Notes under the pieces: generated by a model | Seen by the model: only the letters and a program-made list of their open reading frames with translations | Databases searched by the model: none | What the model was told of the DNA's origin: nothing | In this document: in pieces, positions 5,933-10,455 of the stretch | How the letters are laid out: each line of letters starts with the position of its first letter | Numbering within the stretch: the first letter of the stretch is position 1 | Translations under genes and position numbers: made by a program | From: Parvularculaceae bacterium UBA4496 | GTDB lineage: Bacteria; Pseudomonadota; Alphaproteobacteria; Caulobacterales; Parvularculaceae | Assembly: GCA_002388885.1 (NCBI GenBank) | Contig: DGNI01000142.1 | Location: 1-10,455 of the forward strand | Direction: 5' to 3' | Length of the DNA stretch: 10,455 nucleotides

Positions 5933-7234
5933 ATGAGATCAGGCGAGGCGAGCGGAAAAAGAGTGGAAGGCCCCGTTTCGCGGATCCTGCGCAATGCCCG
6001 CTCACTCCTGTCCGGCAAGGCGGCGGGCGGCGTCCTCTCGCTCGCCTATCTCGCGATTGCAGCACGGGGGCTCGGGCCGGAGGGCATGGGCGCCCTGGTT
6101 CTCGCCCACACCTATGCGCTGGTGATCGCCGGCGTTGCCCGATTTCAGTCGTGGCAGGCGGTGATCCGTTTTGGCGCGCCCATGGTGCGAGACGGTGACG
6201 AGGCGCGGTTCAAGGACCTTTTGCGCTACACGATCCGGCTCGATCTCATCAGCGGGGTGGTTTCGGTGGCGGCCGCGCTTGCCATTGCGCCGTTCGCGGC
6301 GCGGGCCTTCGGCTGGTCCGAGGATATTCGCGGGCTGATCACCGTCTACTGTTTTGCAACGCCGTTTTTAATCGCTGCGACGCCCACCGGCGTGTTGCGC
6401 CTTTACGACAAATTTCAGGTGCTCGGCTGGCAGCTGACGCTGATGCCACTGGTGCGGTTTGTGGGCGCGATCGTTTTATGGATCAGCGGCGCCGGGCTGG
6501 CGGCGTTTTTGATCGTCTGGATCGCGAGCGTCTTCGTCCATGGGGCAAGCCTGTGGTGGCTCGGCTGGCGCGAACTCAAAAAGCGAAAACAGACGCCGCG
6601 TATCTTCGGCAAGGCGCAGCGCACGGCCGACAAGGCGTGGCTGCCCTTCATGATCAAGACGAACCTCTCGAGCTCCATCGACCTCATGCACAACAACATT
6701 CCCGTACTGATTGTCGGGGCGGTGTTGGGCGGGGCTGCGGCGGGCTTTCTTAAACTCGCCTACAATCTCGCCAACCTGCTGGCGCAGCCGGTGAACATGT
6801 TCAACCAGGCGACGTACCCGGAACTTTCGAAAGTGGAAGCTGAGCAGGGTCGCGGCGAAATGACCAAGGTTGCGTTCCGGTCCGTCGGCATTGCGGTGGC
6901 GATCGCTGCGCCCATCGTGCTCGTCTATTTTCTCTTCCGCCGGCAACTGGCGGAAATTGTTGCAGGCGCCGAATTCCTGCCTGCCGCGCCGCTGATCGCC
7001 ATGATGGCGGCGGCGCAGCTTTTTCGCATCGCGGCGCTGGGTTTTGAATCCGCCGTTTTGGCGCGCGGCCGCGCGGGCTGGGCGCTGACGGGGCAGGCTT
7101 CAGGCGCGCTCGCGCATCTGGCGTTTTTAGCCGCGACGCTCGCCGTCATGGGCGTCGCCGCCGCGCCCGTCGCCATCATGGTCGGGTGGAGCGTGTTGAT
7201 TGTTGTGTTGTTGGTTGCGTTGGCGCGGGCTTAG
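5933..7234 (+). CDS. Polysaccharide/oligosaccharide flippase (Wzx/MATE-like)
   Basis: A 433-residue inner-membrane protein with about 12 predicted membrane segments and the layout of COG2244-type polysaccharide export proteins. The first segment (LSGKAAGGVLSLAYLAIAA) carries the typical N-terminal pattern before GLGPEGMGAL, and the central loop holds the usual NNIPVLIVG and AYNLANLLAQPVNMF blocks after LSSSIDLM. Such proteins flip undecaprenol-linked glycans, teichuronic-type chains or related lipid-linked polymers across the inner membrane. The frame is open upstream to a TTG at 5852, but the ATG at 5933 leaves a normal cytoplasmic N-terminus; a GTG at 5963 after a GGAAAAAGA stretch is another option. 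No glycosyltransferase or polymerase gene is adjacent. The stop codon overlaps the stop of the small convergent gene by three bases. Confidence 0.85.
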   Translation: MRSGEASGKRVEGPVSRILRNARSLLSGKAAGGVLSLAYLAIAARGLGPEGMGALVLAHTYALVIAGVARFQSWQAVIRFGAPMVRDGDEARFKDLLRYTIRLDLISGVVSVAAALAIAPFAARAFGWSEDIRGLITVYCFATPFLIAATPTGVLRLYDKFQVLGWQLTLMPLVRFVGAIVLWISGAGLAAFLIVWIASVFVHGASLWWLGWRELKKRKQTPRIFGKAQRTADKAWLPFMIKTNLSSSIDLMHNNIPVLIVGAVLGGAAAGFLKLAYNLANLLAQPVNMFNQATYPELSKVEAEQGRGEMTKVAFRSVGIAVAIAAPIVLVYFLFRRQLAEIVAGAEFLPAAPLIAMMAAAQLFRIAALGFESAVLARGRAGWALTGQASGALAHLAFLAATLAVMGVAAAPVAIMVGWSVLIVVLLVALARA

Positions 7235-7488
7235 GTTTTCGGCCTAGAGACAACGGCTTTTTCCAGTTTTGTCAAAAGCTCTTCTTCAAGTTCCGCTGTC
7301 AAAGCTTGCATTTTTTTGCGCGTATAATGGCCGGGCTCGATTTCACCAGATACGGTTTCTCCTGTTGGGCGGTGCCTGATGATAATTTTCTTGGAAGTAA
7401 TCGCCGAACTGCGAGAGACGCGCGCTTTTGCGCTTCCGCCACTTCTAGACGATGTATAGCTTACCTCCAATTCTGATCTGTCGAGCAA
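7231..7488 (-). CDS. Small unrecognised basic protein, last gene of the purD run
   Basis: An 85-residue frame starting with TTG three bases after the phosphotransferase stop. AGGGG lies eight bases before the TTG, inside the end of the upstream gene, so translational coupling is likely. The first 30 residues are Ser/Arg/Lys-rich and look disordered. A compact part follows (KKIIIRHRPTGETVSGEIE, then HYTRKKMQALTAELEEELLTKLEKA), which would form a short beta region and an amphipathic, possibly coiled-coil helix. I recognise no family. It has no signal peptide or membrane segment. The stretch is more AT-rich and uses rarer codons (AGA, AGG, TTA-type) than its neighbours. It is convergent with the flippase gene and their stop codons overlap. 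It is the least certain coding call in the window. Confidence 0.55.
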   Translation of the reverse strand: MLDRSELEVSYTSSRSGGSAKARVSRSSAITSKKIIIRHRPTGETVSGEIEPGHYTRKKMQALTAELEEELLTKLEKAVVSRPKT

Positions 7489-7491
7489 GAC

Positions 7492-8559
7492 TCAAGCCCC
7501 TGCCTTCACCGCAAAACTCCACGCCAGCGCCGCAAGCGGCTGGACGTTGTCGCCCATTTTTTTTGCTTCCGGTGACGAGGCGTTGCCCTGCAGCGAGCGC
7601 GCATAAACGCCCTGAATGATCGAGGCGAGGCGGAACATGTTGTAGGCGAGGCAGAAGTCGATATGGCTGACGGCGTCGCGGCCTGTGCGTTTTGCGTAAC
7701 GCTCTGCGGCGTCCTGCATGGTCGGGATGCCTTCCGCGGCGAGGTCGAGCCCCATCAGTCCGCCGCGCACCGAACGCGGCATATGCCACACCATCAGGAA
7801 GTAGGTAAAATCCGCGAGCGGATGGCCGAGCGTCGATAGCTCCCAGTCGAGAATGGCGAGCGTCTTCGGCTCGCTCGGATGCATGATGGCGTTATCAAAA
7901 CGGAAGTCGCCGTGCACGATGGATGTCGCGTCGTCCGCCGGGATCGCAGTGGGCAGCCATTTGATGAGATTGTTCATCTCCTCGATGGTTGAAGTTTCCG
8001 CCGCCTCATATTGTTTCGACCAGCGCCCGATCTGGCGTTCGAAATAATTTCCCGGCTTGCCGTAATCGCCGAGCCCCGCCGCCTCGTAATCAACCGAATG
8101 CAAGTCCGCGAGCGTGTCGATCAGCGCATGATAGAGCGGTGCGCGGTTTTCCTTCGCGACTTCGGGAAGGTTCGCATCCCAGAAGATGCGCCCCTCGACA
8201 AAGTCCATGATGAAAAACGCCGTGCCGATGACGCTGTCGTCTTCGCAAAGCGCGTAGGTTTTCGGCACGGGGAAATCTTGCGTTCCAAGCGCCGTCATCA
8301 CTTTATATTCGCGATCAACAGCGTGTGCGGAGGGCAGGAGCTTGCCCGGCGGCTTGCGGCGTAAAACATATTTCTTTGACGGCGTTGAAATGAGGTAAGT
8401 CGGGTTCGACTGGCCGCCCTTGAATTTTTTGACGGCGATGGGTCCTTCAAAACCCGCCACATGCTGTTCCATGTAGCGGCTGAGCGCCGCCTCATCGAAT
8501 TTCAGATGCTCGGGCGCGTCGGTGACGCCGGTGAAATCCTGTTTCGTACTGTCAGCCAT
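7492..8559 (-). CDS. ACAD10/ACAD11-type phosphotransferase (APH family)
   Basis: A 355-residue aminoglycoside-phosphotransferase-fold kinase of the ACAD10/11 N-terminal type. The ATP-binding start is KFKGGQSNPTYLI (45-57), then YVLRRKPPGKLLPSAHAVDREY (written in two parts: YVLRRKPPGK at 64-73 and LLPSAHAVDREY at 74-85). The catalytic loop is HGDFRFDN (216-223, Asp218 and Asn223) and the metal-binding Asp is in DWE (238-240). The match to ACAD10/11 is strong through the VIGTAFFIMDFVEGRIF segment. Known relatives phosphorylate the hydroxyl of 4-hydroxyacyl-CoAs (human ACAD10/11; LvaA in Pseudomonas levulinate use), so that kind of substrate is the best guess, not antibiotics. The ATG follows AGGGGA at five bases. 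It starts 9 bases after the TMEM165-type gene and is followed three bases later by a small unknown gene. Confidence 0.9.
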   Translation of the reverse strand: MADSTKQDFTGVTDAPEHLKFDEAALSRYMEQHVAGFEGPIAVKKFKGGQSNPTYLISTPSKKYVLRRKPPGKLLPSAHAVDREYKVMTALGTQDFPVPKTYALCEDDSVIGTAFFIMDFVEGRIFWDANLPEVAKENRAPLYHALIDTLADLHSVDYEAAGLGDYGKPGNYFERQIGRWSKQYEAAETSTIEEMNNLIKWLPTAIPADDATSIVHGDFRFDNAIMHPSEPKTLAILDWELSTLGHPLADFTYFLMVWHMPRSVRGGLMGLDLAAEGIPTMQDAAERYAKRTGRDAVSHIDFCLAYNMFRLASIIQGVYARSLQGNASSPEAKKMGDNVQPLAALAWSFAVKAGA

Positions 8560-8568
8560 TGGTTCCCC

Positions 8569-8847
8569 TTATCCGGCGCGGAAATGCTCGATCATCATGA
8601 GCGCGCCGATGATAACAAATCCCGCGCCCGCGATCAGCTTTAATGGCAGCGCGGTAAGCCAGCGATCGGCCGCTGCGCCCGCAATCACCGCCGCGCCGGT
8701 CGATGCGATGAGCGCCAGCGCCGCTGCGCAGAAAACTAAAAGTTTCGATTTGCCTTCGTCGCTGGCGAACAGCACCGTTGCAAGCTGCGTCTTGTCGCCA
8801 AGCTCGGCAAGAAAAACTGTGGCGAAGATCGTGAAAAACGCGGTCAT
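8569..8847 (-). CDS. Single-repeat TMEM165/GDT1 (UPF0016) membrane protein
   Basis: A 92-residue inner-membrane protein with three predicted helices (about residues 3-20, 36-60 and 68-87). The hallmark motif is AELGDKTQLAT in the first helix, with the acidic and Thr residues that bind cation in this family. The full-length family has two such repeats and transports Mn2+ or Ca2+ in exchange for protons (yeast Gdt1, human TMEM165, bacterial Mn exporters). One repeat alone must pair with a second copy, most simply as an antiparallel homodimer. The ATG overlaps the stop of the hydrolase gene (ATGA) and no clear ribosome binding site is seen, so translational coupling is expected. It sits between a hydrolase and a kinase, with no obvious functional tie. 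Confidence 0.88.
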   Translation of the reverse strand: MTAFFTIFATVFLAELGDKTQLATVLFASDEGKSKLLVFCAAALALIASTGAAVIAGAAADRWLTALPLKLIAGAGFVIIGALMMIEHFRAG

Positions 8848-9734
8848 GAGGGTAGGGTTCCAAGGTTGCGGTGAAAGTCCAGGAAGGCCTGCGTCACGCG
8901 CCCCGGCGCTTCGGTATGCGGGTAATGGCCGATATCGGCGAACAGGACGGCGTCGGCGCTCGGGATCAGTTTCAGATAATGCTCATACATGTGCTTGCCC
9001 GAGATGGGGTCCGCGCCGCCGTCGATCAGGCGTAACGGAATGTGCGTGTTTTGAAGCGCGCCGACCCAGCGTTCGCGGTTGGCTTTGCGTTCAGGGATAT
9101 ATTGCATCAGCTTGTGAAAGATTTTTTTGCCGCCGCCTTCCTCGAATAGCGCCCAGTGCCCGTCGATTTCCTCATCGGAAGCTTTGGTGTCAGCGCCGAA
9201 AATCCCGTCAAACGCCTTTCGTAATTTATCACGCGACATCCGGCTGCCGAGCAACGGGCCCAGCGGCGTTAGCGCCAGTTTTTGAATCGGCCTCGCGCGA
9301 TGCTGTTCTGGAAAGAGCCCGCCGTTCAGAAATACGATGGATTTGATGGCGAAGCTCAATGCGCCCTCATTCGCGCGCGCCAGTAATTCCTGCGCGACGG
9401 TATTCCCATAATCGTGCACGAAGAGATGCGCTTCGCTGACGGAAAAATGTTCCAGCAGCGCTTCCTGCAAATCCGCCTGATTGAAAATCGAATATTTTAC
9501 GTTCGCTGGTTTATCCGACAGCCCGAAGCCCAGCATGTCGAGCGCGGCGAGATTGAAATGCTGCTGCAGGTCGTCCCAGACGCCCGTCCAGTCCCAGGAT
9601 GAGGTCGGGAAGCCGTGAATAAGCAGCAGCCACGGCTTGTCGTCGTTCGGGTTTTCACTGGTCCACCAGGCGATGCGCGCGCCGTTGATGTCGAGATATT
9701 GCGCCGCCTCGCGCCATTCGTTAAGCGGCTTCAT
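8844..9734 (-). CDS. MEST-like alpha/beta hydrolase
   Basis: A 296-residue cytoplasmic alpha/beta-hydrolase without a signal peptide. The oxyanion-hole region is HGFPTSSWDW (40-49). The nucleophile elbow is HDYGN (107-111), so the nucleophile is Asp108, as in haloalkane dehalogenases and epoxide hydrolases rather than Ser esterases. The probable acid is Asp242 in GADP and the general base is His270 in IGHYPH. Several blocks recall mammalian MEST/PEG1 as I remember it: LGFGLSDKP followed by YSIF, HDYGNTVAQELL, NGGLFPEQHR, LMQYIPERK and RWVGAL. Those blocks are stronger evidence for a MEST relation than for a true dehalogenase. The substrate is unknown. The ATG overlaps the purD stop (ATGA), and the stop overlaps the next ATG in the same way; GGGAA seven bases upstream may aid initiation. 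Confidence 0.87.
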   Translation of the reverse strand: MKPLNEWREAAQYLDINGARIAWWTSENPNDDKPWLLLIHGFPTSSWDWTGVWDDLQQHFNLAALDMLGFGLSDKPANVKYSIFNQADLQEALLEHFSVSEAHLFVHDYGNTVAQELLARANEGALSFAIKSIVFLNGGLFPEQHRARPIQKLALTPLGPLLGSRMSRDKLRKAFDGIFGADTKASDEEIDGHWALFEEGGGKKIFHKLMQYIPERKANRERWVGALQNTHIPLRLIDGGADPISGKHMYEHYLKLIPSADAVLFADIGHYPHTEAPGRVTQAFLDFHRNLGTLPS

Positions 9735-10455
9735 TGCGCGTTCCCAAGCGCGCGCCAGCCGATGTCCTTGCGGTAAAACCCGCCCGGCCAGTCGATGGCG
9801 CCGACGCCCGCATAGGCGCGCGCTACCGCTTCGCGAATGTCCTTGCCGGTCGCCGTCACATTCAAGACGCGCCCGCCATTAGCGAACAGCTTGCCGTCTG
9901 TTTCTTTCGTACCCGCGTGGAAAACGATCACGCTGGACAGGGCTTCGGCCTTGTCGATGCTGTTGATCTCTGACCCCTTTTTATAGCTGCCCGGATAACC
10001 GTCCGCCGCCATGACGACCAGCGCCGCGGCGTTGTCGTCCCATTCGATTTCGGCGCCGCCAAGTTCGCCCGTTGCTGCGCGATACAGCAGGGGCAGAATA
10101 TCGCTCCGCATACGGCGCATCAACAGCTGGCATTCGGGATCGCCAAAGCGGGCGTTGAATTCAACCAGCCGCGGTTGTTCATTTTCGATCATCAGGCCCG
10201 CATAGAGAACGCCGACATAAGGCGTCCCGCGTTTTTTCATTTCCGCGACCACCGGCTCGATGAGTTCCTTCATCGTGCGTTTGTAAACGGCGTCCGTAAA
10301 AACCGGCGCGGGCGAATAGGCGCCCATGCCGCCGGTGTTTGGTCCTTTATCGCCGTCATAGGCGCGCTTGTGATCCTGCGCGGCGATCATCGGCACGATA
10401 TTCTCGCCGTCGGTGATGGCGAAGAAACTCGCTTCCTCGCCGGTCATGAATTCCT
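9731..10455 (-). CDS. purD: Phosphoribosylamine-glycine ligase (5' end outside window)
   Basis: The C-terminal 241 residues or so of GAR synthetase, which joins glycine to 5-phosphoribosylamine with ATP in the second step of purine synthesis. The frame is open to the window edge and the reading EEFMTGEEASFF shows that the Met at 10447 is internal, not the start. The family signature RFGDPECQ is present after LVEFNA (metal-binding Glu and Asn), preceded by KGPNTGGMGAYSP of the ATP-grasp domain. The end of the protein has the usual C-terminal domain (VVMAADGYPGSY, VFHAGT, GGRVLNVTA). Full-length proteins are about 425 residues, so roughly 180 are missing. The stop codon overlaps the ATG of the MEST-like gene, so purD heads, or sits inside, the operon that runs to 7231. 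Confidence 0.96.
   Translation of the reverse strand, partial: EFMTGEEASFFAITDGENIVPMIAAQDHKRAYDGDKGPNTGGMGAYSPAPVFTDAVYKRTMKELIEPVVAEMKKRGTPYVGVLYAGLMIENEQPRLVEFNARFGDPECQLLMRRMRSDILPLLYRAATGELGGAEIEWDDNAAALVVMAADGYPGSYKKGSEINSIDKAEALSSVIVFHAGTKETDGKLFANGGRVLNVTATGKDIREAVARAYAGVGAIDWPGGFYRKDIGWRALGNAQ

Noticed and set aside
7231..7488. LvaB-like partner subunit or antitoxin
   Set aside because: Position fits an LvaB partner, but the sequence does not resemble it; there is no toxin neighbour and no DNA-binding motif for an antitoxin call.
7492..8559. Antibiotic-resistance (aminoglycoside) kinase
   Set aside because: The fold is APH-like, but the sequence follows the ACAD10/11 type closely, which acts on acyl-CoA-type substrates.
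8844..9734. True haloalkane dehalogenase
   Set aside because: It has the Asp nucleophile, but the surrounding blocks match MEST better than dehalogenases as far as I can judge by eye.

Overview
The window is GC-rich, has short intergenic gaps, and carries a VPLPA/PEP-CTERM-type secreted protein and a purD-led run of overlapping genes. Together these suggest an alphaproteobacterium, probably an aquatic or biofilm-forming lineage of the Hyphomonadaceae/Parvularculaceae/Rhodobacterales kind. This placement is inferred from gene content and codon style, not from a marker gene. I see no rRNA, tRNA, transposase, phage gene or CRISPR array.

Left part (1-2381): a minus-strand, 3'-truncated YtcJ-type amidohydrolase with a lipoprotein leader diverges from a plus-strand exosortase-type (VPLPA-CTERM) secreted protein. 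The 318-bp gap between them holds a strong nested palindrome, a helically phased direct repeat and two small hairpins. The CTERM gene ends at a textbook intrinsic terminator.

Middle (2425-7234): a MobA-like nucleotidyltransferase and an MmgE/PrpD family protein lie in tandem on the plus strand. Convergent to them is a D-Ala-D-Ala-ligase-like ATP-grasp enzyme with a clear sigma70-type promoter. Divergent from the ATP-grasp gene is a Wzx/MATE-like polysaccharide flippase. The nucleotidyltransferase, ATP-grasp ligase and flippase could fit envelope or polymer assembly, but no substrate can be read from the sequence.

Right part (7231-10455, all minus strand): purD (5' end off the window), a MEST-like alpha/beta hydrolase, a single-repeat TMEM165/GDT1 transporter, an ACAD10/11-type phosphotransferase, and a small unrecognised protein. 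The first three are joined by two ATGA overlaps; the later gaps are 9 and 3 bases, so this reads as one operon. It mixes purine synthesis with uncharacterised hydrolase, kinase and ion-transport functions.

I did not find a convincing new multi-gene defence or mobile system. The most interesting items are the bacterial MEST homolog in a purD operon, the small unknown protein after the acyl-CoA-type kinase, the divergent ligase/flippase pair, and the nested palindrome at 1376-1410.
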